From assembly GCA_029204225.1 (NCBI GenBank), contig CM055103.1, positions 57,788,529 to 57,852,528 on the forward strand: a DNA stretch of 64,000 nt. Direction: 5' to 3'. The stretch's first letter is position 1. Every line of letters starts with the position of its first letter. The position numbers and the translations under genes were made by a program. This document shows, in pieces, positions 43,211 through 54,844 of this stretch. This stretch comes from Diphasiastrum complanatum (taxonomy: Eukaryota; Streptophyta; Lycopodiopsida; Lycopodiales; Lycopodiaceae). The notes beneath the pieces are model-generated. The model searched no databases and was not told the DNA's origin. It saw only the letters and a program-made list of their open reading frames with translations.

Positions 43211-43788
43211 AACACAAAATCATCCTACCTGATGAGTTAGAGTTCTGAAGTGATTTTTAAGTCCGTTTTGGAACAATATAGGGATACTATCCGCGACTAA
43301 CATCAATGTATATTTGTCCTAATTTGATTGTTGTGAAGGCTTATTAAAACCAAGAGCACCAATAGATGTAAAAGCAATCACATGATTCTGTTTGAGCTTT
43401 GTGAACAAAAATTAGCTACAATTTGGTCCATTTGCAATAAAGAGAGGAAAACATTACTATGATAAACAACATTCAACTTCAACTATCATACACAACACGT
43501 TTGTGATCAACTTTAAAAATCAACGTCCTCTCATCCAAAATACGTTTATGAATTATGAAGATATTTTTATAATAGTTCTCTAGTCCTTAGCATAAAGATA
43601 GTGGACCTTGGATTTCAGAAAGAATTCACAATTTGATGGATGAAAATTAGGTGAACATTGTAATAGTAGACAGTTTTTGAGCAAGTTGATCCTACAGTTG
43701 ATAAGCGGTGGCCCCAGAATCACAATATCCTTAGTATCGGGAGCCACGGGGACTACGCCTTGTTCAATGAGGCAAGGTAATAGTTTTA
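43211..43788. other. Spacer, no gene
   Basis: Nothing recognised on either strand. Confidence 0.3.

Positions 43789-43826
<38 letters not shown>
43789..43826. repeat. (TA)n microsatellite at Helitron insertion site
   Basis: About 18 AT dinucleotides; the adjacent Helitron end starts 4 bp further on. Confidence 0.9.
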
Positions 43827-43829
<3 letters not shown>

Positions 43830-44065
43830 CTAGTGGGTATGCCCGTCATTGACGGCGAGCACGATCTGGATGACGACCGATGATTTGGATGGCGACCGAT
43901 GGTCTAGGAGGAAAGTCGATGGTCGTTGACGGGTGGCTGATGTATGTTTGTATGTACGTGAGTGCATGTGTTTATGTATGTGTGTGTATTTGTGAGAGTG
44001 TGTATATCTGTGCATGCATGTGTGTATATGTATTTATGTATGTGTGTGTATATGCATGTATGGTG
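43830..44065 (-). mobile_element. Helitron 3' end (minus orientation), third copy
   Basis: The minus strand ends GACGGGCATACCCACTAG|T, with stem GCCGTC-AAT-GACGGGC (one mismatch), a 7-nt spacer and CTAG. Subterminal sequence GTTGACGGGTGGCTGATGTATGT (plus 43926) matches the copy at 42205-42385. A GTATGT-rich tract follows to about 44060. Confidence 0.65.
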
Positions 44066-44355
44066 ATATTTGGCATTACATCCAAGAAACTAACTTGGAA
44101 ACTCCTATTAACTTTAGAGTTCACCACCCTTTGATGGACTTACGAAATCCAAGTGGAAACAATCTGAGAAGAAAATGCTACAAGATCAAGTAGACCTCTA
44201 GAAACATGTTCTCTATCAAAGTAACCCTCTTGAATTTTGTAACAACTTACCAAACTTGGGAATCTTCAAGAGCTTGCCTCTTATTTATGCAACAATGTAA
44301 GCATACTTTTCATTACATCATCTTAAAGCATCAAATTGGTTTTTATCTCACTGTC
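44066..44355. other. Spacer downstream of the kinase-lectin gene
   Basis: 3' flank of the minus-strand gene; probably its 3' UTR next to the stop. Nothing else seen. Confidence 0.3.
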
Positions 44356-47300
44356 TTAAATAGTAAATGCTCCAAGCTGATCAAGAGTCATGCCAGATCT
44401 CCCAAACAAACCCACCACCCTTCCGGGATTTGTTATGAATGTTTTGTTATTACGTTCATCACCATATGGTCCATAGGTGCCCAAATTGGTGCAACATGTA
44501 AGGGAGGTAATACCTGTAACTTGGTTGGGTCCCACATAAATAGGTTGTAAGCCAAATGAACCTTCAATTCGCTCAAGGAACTCATTTGTGGAGAATAAAA
44601 TCTGGATACAAATCAATAAAAATCAATATAATGACTAGACTAAGGCAAAGACAATACCAAGATATCAAGATTGAAACCTGATCTAGGCTTAGAGAGTTCA
44701 ATATGTGTTCCTTTAATGATTAAATGATGCAAAAAAAAACATCATTATGCAAAATGATTTCGTAATTATGCACATGAAGAGAGATAACACCTTATACATT
44801 ATAGGTTTAATTTTGTGTCTTATATCACTGCGGAGTCTCTCAAATTTTCGACAAGACATCTCCAAAGCACATGCAAACTATGAATTAGACTTGAGAAAAA
44901 TGAGATGGAACAAAACACTATCATGGAAGCCATGAGTTTTGGCCAATGGGATAGGTGAATGGCATGGCATATTGGTGTAGACACCTTGAACAATGGGAGC
45001 ATGGAGTAAGACTTGAACCTTAATAAAATTGTTGTCATAGTTAGAGTCACCCTGATGTGAATCTTCAAATATTGTTCCATTGAGATCGTATTTCACCCTA
45101 ATAGACCATATGCAGGGTGGGTCCTTGTCAAATTTGAGCTCAAACCCTACGATGGATGTAGCGATACCACCAAAGAAAGGACCTCCACCTGTACCTCCCC
45201 AAGGACCTTGTACCTGATGACAATCGCAAAACCTATATATCAATGGTTTGCTTGAAAAAATGTGTTTTTTTTTTTTTGGTGGGGTGTTGGGGAAAGTTTT
45301 TCCAGCTGATATCATTGAAACTTTACAAATGTGACCACTGTAGATGAAAATGATTCCATCAAATTGTACAATACAAAGTAGAGTGCAAACAAGACAATTG
45401 TTACAATCATTAACTTTTTCTCAAAAGCTATATGGATTGGAAACATCCATACTGTTTCTTGGGTGCAGAGGGCACTACGTACTAGGAGAGATGGTAAGAA
45501 ACAATGCAAGTACAATATATTAAACCTTGTGATATGATGATTTTACATATGTGCATCGCCAAAAGCAAGACCAATGATGAAGTTGAGTTGTTGCAAGGAA
45601 AAAGACTCTGCATTCAAGTGAAATGCCTTAATTGTAATTCTTGACTTACCTCTCTAAACTCCACCATAGTTACAACAATAAGTAAGGATTCAATCAATTA
45701 TACTCAAAGAAACAAGTTCTAGGTGTATAAGTTCATCATTGCAATCTAGGCTTCCAAGTTGAGAGACCAATATGAATACTTACAAAAAAAATGAAATGTG
45801 CATAGTCTTCACCTACCTGAACTGCTTTGCTTTGAAAAGTATATGTATACGGTTTTTCCAACTGCACTCGATCATCTGTAGAGTCAGGAATTCATAGACA
45901 TCAGAATGACGTGATTTAGGTCAACAATTCGATCAATGATCATATGTCCAATATGTAAGATGCTAAAGCACGGTGGAGGGAACAAGTTACTTGGTGCAAA
46001 AATGTTGGGCCTAGAACACTTGCATATTTAGGGTGGATGCTTTGAAGTCTAGTCTAGTTCTTTCAAATGATCTAGAAGGTATTAAAAAATTTCCGCACAC
46101 TCATTAGTGAAGTTATCTTTGGGGGGCAATGGAGGACATTGAGACTAAGGAGATAAGGCAGAGGTAACCTCAAAGACAATTACCACAACCTTCAAGATTT
46201 TCATATTAATCTCTTGTTGGTTACATCCGGATCATAATGTTCACACGAATCAAGCAAAAATGGCAGCTACTAACCTTTGAGAAGAAGTTCTTTGATGTAT
46301 CTCAACTCTCTACAAATCTTTAAAAAATCAGGTCTTTGGAGAGGATTGCCAGCCCAACATTTCGTAACCAAGAAAGCCAACCTGGTTGGGCAACTCTCTG
46401 GTAGCTTTAGCCTTTCACCCCCCCCCTCACCCTACGCCAAAGCAAAGATAAATCCTCCCCAAATGGCTCTTTTCCCGTCAGTATCTCAGCGCAGACGATC
46501 CCAAAACTGTAAACATCTGTTTTAAAAGGGTGAGAGCTGGTAGCACGATCTTCTTCATCATCCTCCACACTGAAAATTACCTCTGGCGCCTTCCATCGTC
46601 TAGTACCTATATTGGGTGTTTGATTTGAGTATCTGGTGCTCGCATTTTTAATCTTGGACAAGCCAAAATCACCTATCTTTGCGTATACGCGTGCGTCTTC
46701 TCCTAGAGAAGCTGGAAGATCTGCAAATCTGATGAGAATATTCAGAGACGTAAGATCACGATGAGCAATGGTTTTGGCGTGCAAATATTTCATCCCCTCG
46801 GCGATTTGTAGCATGAGGTCAACGGCCGGAAGATTAAAAAATGGGGCTGATCTTTTCTGCAAGAGGGAATGGAGGTCCTCGGCCATCAATTCCATGAGGA
46901 GGGTGCCATTTTTGCTCTCACAGCAACAAACCAACCGCACAATGTGAGGATGATCGAGTCCCGCTAGAGCTGCCACCTCTTCCTTGAAAAATGAGCTTTT
47001 ATTGTTTGTGAGTTTCTTCTTCGCGTACTTTTCTCCTTGCCACACAGATTCATACACCTTCCCCATAGAACCTTTTCCTAACTTAATTCCATCAGTAAGT
47101 TCTCCAGCATACGCCCACAAAATTAGAGGCGATGTGCCGACGTCACTGCGGTTGATGGGCAAGGCCTGGGCTTGCAATCTCCCCAACAGCTGCGCTGCAA
47201 GACATTGCTCAGTTTGGGGGAGAAGCTTGCAGCTCTCCAGGCAAACATGATCCTCCTTCAACAGCTTCAAAGAGGCCTTGAGAGTCTCCTGGTCCTCCTT

Positions 47301-47779
47301 TGCTGCTGCCTTTAGAGTGAAGAAGTCAGTGATGCTGAGTTTACCATCGCACTCGCACGCTCGTACATCAACATAGCGTGTCTCTTCACTGGTCCGCCCA
47401 AAATAAATTCCGCACAGAACAGAAGTGCACCAGTCCACGTCCTGGAGCAACTCCGCAAAATCTTGCTTCTTGTTGCCTTGCCTGATCGCTGCTTTCAGCC
47501 AGTGATCATTGCAGCAACAATCCTTGATCAGTGCCTGGGCTGCCTTCAGTACGCGACAGAGTTCCTTGATGGCGGCCTGCTCCCTGCGATCTGCAGCATC
47601 GGCACTTGCTAATTCCTCAGATACGATTTCTCGGATCTCATCTAATGTCGCTAGAATTCCCGAGAGTTTCTTTGCCAGAAGCTTACACTGCTGCTTGTTG
47701 ATCTGCAAATCTAAGTTCTCGGTTGACGTGAGGTACTGAGCTGAATCTATAGTCTCAGGAAGTCATTTTCCGGCTCCAT
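44356..47779 (-). CDS. MLKL-like N-domain / protein kinase / jacalin lectin fusion, four exons
   Basis: Exons (minus): 47779-46275, 45875-45817, 45213-45019, 44601-44356. Exon 1: an all-helical region with NKQQCKLLAKKLSGILATLD, resembling the MLKL/HeLo-type N-domain of plant immune kinases (resemblance judged by eye). Then a kinase: GKGSMGKVYE, Lys in YAKKKL, Glu in FFKEEVAAL, IAHRDLTSLNIL, IGDFGLSK, WKAPEV, and CWAGNPLQRPDFLKIC. Exon 2 is a 19-codon linker. Exons 3-4 form one jacalin domain (VQGPWGGTGGGPF; IWSIRVKYD; NEFLERIEGSFG; GRVVGLFGRSGMTLDQLGAF, stop). Introns have GT-AG ends (donors GTTAGT, GTAGGT, GTTCAA) and phases 1, 0, 0 that match exactly. Lesions: the ATG at 47779 is one base out of frame with the main frame, and a G9 tract (46418-46426) shifts the kinase end. 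Either decay or assembly error. Expected role: cytosolic defence signalling with a carbohydrate-binding module. Confidence 0.75.
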
Positions 47780-47821
47780 GGATCTCAATTTGTGAATGGA
47801 GCTGATCAGAAGTAGCTGGTT

Positions 47822-47834
47822 GGCTTATATTTTA
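47822..47834 (-). promoter_or_regulatory. TATA box of the kinase-lectin gene
   Basis: The minus strand reads TAAAATATAAGCC about 45 bp before the ATG at 47779, implying a very short 5' UTR. Confidence 0.35.
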
Positions 47835-48229
47835 TGGCGCAAGGAAAGAAAGCAATACGATTGTCAAACAAATTGGCTGAGGAAAACTGTTGGGAATGGG
47901 ACTCACGGGTGCTCATAGCTGCACAGAATGCCACTCTCAAATCTATGGATTTTTTCCAAGCCAACATGACGGGCCTCATCTCGAAACTCTCAGATGCTTC
48001 TTCTAATTTCACTATTGCACGTCTCATAAATTCAATTTTATGCCAATTCTGGCCAATGTACTAAAGTTTAGATATTTACATGGGTTATGTATTTTCAATG
48101 TTGACTTGGCATAAGTAGAACAATGATACTATAGGCCACCATGTGATTTGTGTAGGTTATTAGTTGCAAGGTTAAGGCCTCTAAGCCACGTTCAATATTA
48201 AAAGGACCCAAAGCAACTGCCAAGGCCTG
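47835..48229. other. Upstream flank of the kinase gene
   Basis: Open frames occur on both strands with no recognisable domain. A minus-strand stretch (RRAIVKLEEASESFE) ending near a GTGAGT could be an exon but is not supported further. Confidence 0.3.
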
Positions 48230-48430
48230 AATGTGGTCTATTTCGGCACTATTTGGTCTTTTGCGGTACTTATGCGGTCAATTGCGGCTATTTCGGCACT
48301 ATGTGGTCTTTCGCGGTACTCATCTACGAGCCTTTGAGGTCAATTGTGGGTCTTATGTGGCCTTATTGCGACCTTAGGCAGTCTTCTGCGGCCCTTTGCG
48401 GTCAATTGTGGCCCTTATGCGATCGTCTAG
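48230..48430. repeat. TGCGGTCAATTGCGGC-type minisatellite
   Basis: Irregular repeats of TTGCGG[T/C] and GGTCAATTG[C/T]GG, with a nested 50-bp duplication (TATTTCGGCACTAT at about 48240 and 48290). Confidence 0.7.
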
Positions 48431-48596
48431 AAACACGAAATCTTTTGAAACGAGAAATGGCCGAGGACTCATTTTTTTAAAGCCCTTATAATTTTTTATT
48501 AATTCGCATAAATTTTGAATCTTAAATTTAAAAATTAATTTATTATTTGTAAGATACTGCATTATGCAAATATTTCAGATTTGAGGTCCCTTTACT

Positions 48597-48935
48597 CATT
48601 TTGAATGACATGAACTTCTTCCTCAAGAAGAGTCGAGTATCTATCGTTTCGTATAGACCAATAAGAATGTCCCATGCTTCTTTGGAGCTGGAATAACTAG
48701 CTACATGAGCTATTTGTGAATCTTTAATTTTCAGGGATACAATGGCAAGAGCTTTGCCATCCTTAGCTTCCCAGGCAGTTCAACATGTCAGGTTCAACTG
48801 GCTTGGCTATTGAACTGTTGAGGTATCCCCAGAGTTCTTTTTCTGTGAGTATCATCTTCTTCTTGAACTTCCACATGTGGAAGTCATCACTGTTGAACTT
48901 GTTGATCAAGCGGATTTCTGAAGATGTTCCTTCCA
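48597..48935 (-). pseudogene. Copia gag N-terminal fragment
   Basis: Minus strand from ATG at 48935: MEGTSSEIRLINKFNSDDFH and MWKFKKKMILTEKELWGYL, then a frameshift near 48783. It continues AWEAKDGKALAIVSLKIKDS, SSSKEAWDILIGLY and RKKFMSFKM to about 48597. This is the gag_2/UBN2 domain of copia. The rest of gag and all of pol are absent. Confidence 0.8.
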
Positions 48936-48994
48936 TGATGAATGATCTAAGTATAGTAAAACAGTTTAGAATACTAATAGTAGTTTTGAACGAT

Positions 48995-49006
48995 CGCTTT
49001 GATAGC
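48995..49006 (-). promoter_or_regulatory. Degenerate PBS next to copia LTR
   Basis: The minus strand reads TGCTATCAAAGC, one or two differences from the tRNA-Met PBS, 4 bp from the LTR end. Confidence 0.65.
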
Positions 49007-49010
49007 ACTC

Positions 49011-49620
49011 TGTTGGGGTGCTTTCGAATAAATTAAGTGCGAAATAGAAAACACAGCTCCAACATAGAGAACTTTAACAGGAACTTTACCAGATTACAAC
49101 ATCAGCATTGACTTAGATCGAATGGAGGAATGTCTGGTAGGTGTCAAAGACAACCATGAAGGTAGTGATACAATTAGACGTCTGAGACAGCCATGCTTCC
49201 TTTGAGATTAGACATTCCAAATTGAGAGCGTGTCAATTGAGAAACAAAATTATCAGAAAGCATCGTAATACACATAAGAAAATAGAAAATCTGAATTAAG
49301 CTGTTGTGAATACAATGATCAGATCATGATCCTGTGTCCAAGAATGGTTCATAGTAGTGGCGCACTGTGTGTAGTGATCTTACTTAGCTAGTTACATATT
49401 AAATAAATATCTCTATTCCTTGAATGGCTTTCACTCTCTCGGATATCTCTAATTCTGAGGAATCAGATAGTTAAGACACAATGGAGTTCGCGCAGGAACT
49501 TTGATTCACTCTTCTCCACTTGCATGTGTATTCATCATCTCTGATCTCTGTCTCGTGAGTTGCTGTTATGTATATATACATGGAACAATTACATTGACTG
49601 CATGGGCAACGAGCGTGAAA
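49011..49620 (-). repeat. 5' LTR of the copia gag fragment (far end uncertain)
   Basis: Plus-strand start TGTTGGGGTGC is the LTR 3' end. Minus-strand TGTATATATACA at about 49566-49579 is a probable TATA box. The outer boundary was not located. Confidence 0.5.
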
Positions 49621-49855
49621 ACAGCGTAGTTACTAAAAAGTACTAAAGTGAACTTTAACGTGGTCTACGTCGGACAGGGCAATGTGGATGATGTGGACCT
49701 GTATCCGGATAATGTTCAAGACACCATTCTCACCGCACTCAGGATAAGCGATCAAGACAGAGATGTAGTCGGAGAGTCGCAAAACATCAATCATCACCAA
49801 AAGACAATAAGAGACAGTAGAACTCAATGGAGAGCTGAAAGCTGACAATTTCCAG

Positions 49856-49972
49856 GCACCTGAATGGTATGTGGTACTAATGGCAGTAAGATTGGCACTT
49901 CTTGAAATGGCAACAAGCCGATTGGGTATTCTAGTATTTATTTGGGCAACGATGGTGCTCCTGGCAGGATTT
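49856..49972 (+). CDS. Candidate exon encoding a hydrophobic segment
   Basis: A 39-codon open stretch sits between a good acceptor (ACAATTTCCAG) and a consensus donor (GTAAGT at 49973). It encodes APEWYVVLMAVRLALLEMAT, then a likely membrane helix (GILVFIWATMVLLAGF). No neighbouring exon could be joined confidently, although 49648-49845 is open on the same strand (VVYVGQGNVDDVDLYPDN). I do not recognise the family. It may be a relic or one exon of an undefined gene. Confidence 0.3.
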
Positions 49973-50109
49973 GTAAGTATATTGAGCTCATATACTTCCA
50001 ACTGATCTCGATGCGTCTGCTCACTGAAGGAACTCGCATCTTCAGTACAAGACAAGAAATTGAGTGACAACATGCTAGATCAAGAACTCATTCTCTTCTT
50101 ACAAGCATA

Positions 50110-51670
50110 CAGAAAGCCAATTCCGTCGTATATTAGAAGAGTTCAGGTTTTTACTTAAAAGTGTGGATGTTGTGAGATCTTCTTTTGCAACTTTGATTCA
50201 CAAGCGTGCAAGCACGTCCTCCGACGCAGGTAGTTTATATTCAACTAAATAAACAAGTACACCATATTGCAAAATCTCATGAGAAAACTGAGAGTAATAG
50301 AGACTCTGATATGCCAAGCGCCCTTGGTCTTGGGAATCTTTACTTATAATTTCCTACGCCACTTTGATTGATGCAAGAAAAATAAGCAGAATGCTCTATT
50401 TGCTCCAATTGGCTTCAGCCTCGAAGAACATTGGATTTTCAATTAGTCATTTAAGCTCGCAGAGTATGGTTTTTTCACTCAACAACTCGAAAGAAGAATT
50501 TTGCAATAAACCTTTTGTAAAGTTTGGCTCTTGTCATGGATCTTGTCAAAGACAACCATCTTCTTGATCGAGAGGGTTAATTGGGAGTTTAAAAATCAGA
50601 TGGAACTGTGGTACCTTATCTAGCTAGTTGTAACAAACAAACTATTAAAAACGACAACATACGTTCAAAAAATCAACAAACTATCTAGCATCTCTCAAAC
50701 TGAAAAGCAAACAGCTCAATTTGCACGTATCTTCTAAAATCTTCTCAAGTCAGACATAACATGATCTTTATAGATTATCAAGTAGTAAAATTCCACACTT
50801 TTTTTTTTATTTTTGTCTTGTATAAATTTGTCAAATACAATCAAAATCAAATTTTAATATTCTAGTCATTAAACTAGTAAAAAATGTGTAATTTAAATCT
50901 TTTTTTTAACAAATAAGTTAATCTTAGAATTTTCAAATCATTTGAAATACTTAAAATCATAATTGTCTTTTTCAGATTCAAGTTCAAAGTTTGAAAATTT
51001 GACACCATTTTGATTTTTGTTTTTAAATCAATAAGTTATTCACATTTGAATTTCCTTAATAAGGCCAAATTTGGCAATGGAAAAGAAAATTGATAGCTTA
51101 TGTTTTTTCATATATGTAAATTATAGCAAAATAATAAATGTTTAAGTTTTTGATTTTTTTTTTTTGATTTAACGTTCAAAATATTGGCATTTTTTCAATA
51201 AAATTCCAACTTCTTAGAAAAATGGGTGTCTAGGTCATTTCTCTTTTTTTTGGTTATCATGTTTTTTGTCAATCTAACAAACAAAGAGCTAAATTAATCC
51301 AAGTTTTTTTTTTCAACTATTTTTTTAGGTCTGGGATTTAGTTGATAAGATTTTTGAAAAATGAAGATTTTTGAAAAATGGGAGACTTTTCAAATTAAAG
51401 GACAAGTTGCTAAGTGCATGTCAGCGTCAAAGAAGAAACCCACCCAACATGCACTTGCTCCAATTCCTGCTGACATGGAAATTTTCGAGTGGAACAACAC
51501 GCAAGGAATCCCGTCATAGGAAATAATTATAAGCATTCTGTCTAGAGTTGCCAACTAAGCCTCGTAGAGATGGGAAAGGAGTTACAAAGGTAATTTTGAT
51601 TTCAGTGATTGTTAAAATTTTCTTTTAGTGTTTTCATTTTACATAAACTTTCTAACATCATACTAAATTT
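50110..51670. other. AT-rich intergenic region
   Basis: Many T-runs and A-runs (for example 50798-50807, 51155-51165); no repeat ends or coding signatures found. Confidence 0.35.
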
Positions 51671-51674
51671 TAGG

Positions 51675-51810
51675 CACAGGCTTTTTATGAAAGTTCAAGA
51701 GGCCATGCTTAAGGGCCTAAACTACCAAAACTGGAACGAGTGCCAGACTCTGTACCCAAACAATACAAGAGATGAGGAGCTACAACGATTTTTTATTTTA
51801 CTTAGAGACA
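51675..51810 (+). CDS. Weak exon candidate
   Basis: Open stretch after TAAATTTTAG and before a consensus donor (ATG|GTAAGT at 51811), encoding QEAMLKGLNYQNWNECQTLY and RDEELQRFFILL. No family recognised and no connected exons found. Confidence 0.2.
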
Positions 51811-53555
51811 TGGTAAGTTTCTACTGTTTAATAGCTTTTCCTTTGCAAACAAATGCTTTTCTCTCACAATTCAAATTTTTGTTCTTGTTTTTTGTAATGG
51901 TTTTATTTTGTGTCTATGCTGAGCATGGCTTGATTTTTGCTAAAATCCCAATTTTCTTATTTCCTTGATTGTTTTTTGAATTTAACTCATCTTATCCACC
52001 AATGATTGGAAAACTTCCTCATGATGGGGGGAGGATGACCCTGAGGCCATGCCAATGCCTCCATGATGATAGCTTCCGAGGCAGACAGACAGAGGCTAGA
52101 GCGCTCAACACTTACCATAGTAATACTAGGCTTGAGCCTGGAGGCTATGCTTGAAACTCTTATCCTTTATGCTTTTACTTAAATCTAAACTTTTGATTCT
52201 TGAATTGTAATTTGCGAGTTGTCAGTGGTCAGTACATTGTACAGTTTATAGCTTTACTATTTATAATTTCTAGAAGTTCTTGGATGACCGTGATGACCTA
52301 TGTGCACTGTGCATGTATCATGAGTCATGACTCAACTTTGAAGTATTCAAGTAGGTACTATTGACCATCTTTTATGTACTATAGCTTATAAGTTATGATG
52401 AATCATGACTCATGTAAGTTGTACATTGTAATCTGTATTTCAATCTTCTGGTCATTGTTAAGTCATAATTGGTCACGTCAACATCGTAAACTTTCAACTT
52501 AGTCTTGTAATATGTATGGAGTATGCTAGTATCTAGTATCTACAAGTGTATGATCACCTATTTATGGGGTCCCATAGGGCCCAAATTAGGGCTAGACATA
52601 TAAGATAAGCGCTAGGCATAGAAGTGTGATTGTTGAGATGTTATCAAATACCTACTACCATGTCCAAAGTTTTCAAAAAGTTCTTCAATCTTCTTAAACT
52701 ATAAGTTCTTAATTTATGACTTAAAGTTATCACAATCACTTATAAGCATTAAAGCCACTAAGTTGGAGATAGAAATTGATTATTGGATGTCTACTTGTCT
52801 AAACCCCAAAAACACATTTTCAAAAAAAAAAAAAAAAAAACCTAAAAAAGTTTCCCGTTTCAACTTGGACCTCTCATTTCAAACGCGTTTCAAAATTATG
52901 TACAAAATGAGTTGAAAAAACATTTATATGCATGCATGCATACTTATGCTATACATAGTTGTTGTTTTCAACAATGTAAACATTAAGGGGAAGTGTTGAG
53001 TTAATGTTCACATTGTTACCCTTAGTGTTGATATCTTGGATTGATTAGGATTATCGGGCCATGCCTGCGTGCTGATACTAGTTTACCTGTACTTTGTAAA
53101 GTCAAGTTAGACTTTAGTTAGACTCAAGTTCAAGATTCTAGTGCTTGATTCGGAGCACAAGTTTTGCTATAGATAGTTGTTGGATGTTTTCACCTATATA
53201 GAGATATCAATTAGGCAATTGCTTTTAAGGTGCTTTTTCATTATTGGCATAGAAACTTGATGCCAAAATCTAGAAGTATGTAGTGCACCCTAGTCCATTT
53301 GCAATGGGAAATAATTGGACTTTCTCATCACTTTTGTTCTCTCCCATGTGTTTGGCTATCGTTTAATCACAATAGGAATCGTATCTTACTTGTATGAACA
53401 AGTCGGTTTTCTAACAATATGTTCACTTATACTGAAAGCACAAAAACCTATAAAGACATAGAGCTATATCACCACTCAGATGTTTTATGTACATGATGCA
53501 TTTTACGCATGATCGAAAATTTGTGAGGGAAAGGCCAAAATGATGAGTGGTAGTT
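51811..53555. other. Intergenic, no supported gene
   Basis: Includes a poly-A run at about 52824-52842 and repeated ATGACTCA/GAATCATGACTC words at 52318-52410. No coding signature. Confidence 0.3.
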
Positions 53556-53559
53556 GCAT

Positions 53560-54290
53560 CTACTTGAGTTCGCTTCTGATTTTTCAAAATGCTTTCATAC
53601 ATGCTTAGACTTGTCAACAATCAAACCATACCAAACATTTGCAACAAGCAATTCTTTAACATCATCAGTAACCCAAACATTTGCAACAAGCAATTCCTTA
53701 ATATCATCATTAATCATGAGAAGTAAGGCTGTACAACATAGTAGACCAACATTCGGAAAATCTCTAGCTCTTGCTTGACACCTGCAACTAGAAACAACAA
53801 GAGAGGATGGAAAACTGTACTTTTTACACAAATTTATGGTAGTTGAATATAGTTTCACAATTTTGAGCTACTGCACCTCACAACCATAGTTAACAGCCAA
53901 CACATTTGTATTGGATGTCAAACTTCCAAACTTGTTTGCCACGCTTGCAAACTTCAGTGCTTATGGTAGAGCGTTTTGTGTGAATTCATGTTCATGATAG
54001 GCACATTTTGAAGCTACTCCATACTACAACTACAGCAAAAATTCCAATCTTATGTGCTGTGAAATTTATGTTCTTTTCATGAAAACATTTGCAAACTTTC
54101 CAACTCTTTTGCAAACCTGCTTTGCTGGCAACAACTTGACCAAGAGTTCAATCTCCCCAACCTGCCATAAGGAAAGTCAGACCTTACTAGTCATTGACAG
54201 ACTCACAGCAATTGCTTGCTCACGCACATCTATTGTCAGCATCCTCATTCTGAGGCTGATTACATGTTGCAGTAAATAACTCCTGTCAAC
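53560..54290 (-). pseudogene. Possible armadillo-repeat relic
   Basis: Minus-strand pieces resemble ARM-repeat helices: REQAIAVSLSMTSKV, then LSLWQVGEIELLVKLLPA (about 54230-54130), ALKFASVANKFGSLTSNT (about 53960-53905) and LLMINDDIKELLVANVW (about 53715-53665). Stops and frame changes separate them. A 42-bp tandem duplication (CAAACATTTGCAACAAGCAATTC at 53633 and 53675) repeats KELLVANVW. The assignment is by general look only and could be wrong. Confidence 0.3.
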
Positions 54291-54531
54291 AATAAAGATA
54301 TAGTCAGATACATTTCAGGGCAAGTTGGGCAAAAACCCTTGGAAGTATTAACATTGTCAAAACTTGGATCTTATACAAATCGCCGTAGACTACCATATGT
54401 TCTGCTTAAATCTCATAGATATCATAGCCAGAATTTTTTTTTTCGGTTTGAATCATTAAAATTGCAAAACAATTGGAACAACCCTAATTTTTTTAAAGAA
54501 CACAGCAATTAGAAGTTTTTTTAAGTAGAAA

Positions 54532-54590
54532 CCTGAATCAAATCGAATTGGTTTCGAATCGAAGACTGGTTCGATTCGATTCAGAGGTCT
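54532..54590. repeat. Hairpin downstream of the PPR gene
   Basis: CTGAATCAAATCGAA pairs with TTCGATTCGATTCAG (14 of 15), with an inner TTTCGAATCGAAG. It lies about 260 bp beyond the PPR stop. Confidence 0.6.
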
Positions 54591-54844
54591 TCCATTTGTA
54601 AGATGCTGTTACTATGATAAACATCAGTACCATGGGGAAAAGAAGTACCGCAAAGGAGGATCGATTGACAGAATTCTTCATAACATTACGGCACAAGGGA
54701 CTGCAGTTAACAGCTCTGCCAGTGTGTGTATGCTCCCAATTTCGGAGCAGTTAAAAGGTCAGTTGGATGATGACAATAACACTTGGCAGCAGAGGCTATA
54801 TAATCCGTTTTGAACCCTCAAGTGTAAGAAAAACAGAGACTGTG

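Noticed and set aside
47834-48064. Plus-strand frame starting MAQGKKAIRLSN
   Set aside because: Antisense to the promoter/upstream flank of the kinase gene; no domain, no supporting signals.
54540-54590. GGTTCGATTCG as a tRNA T-arm
   Set aside because: No matching anticodon or acceptor arms nearby; it is part of a hairpin.
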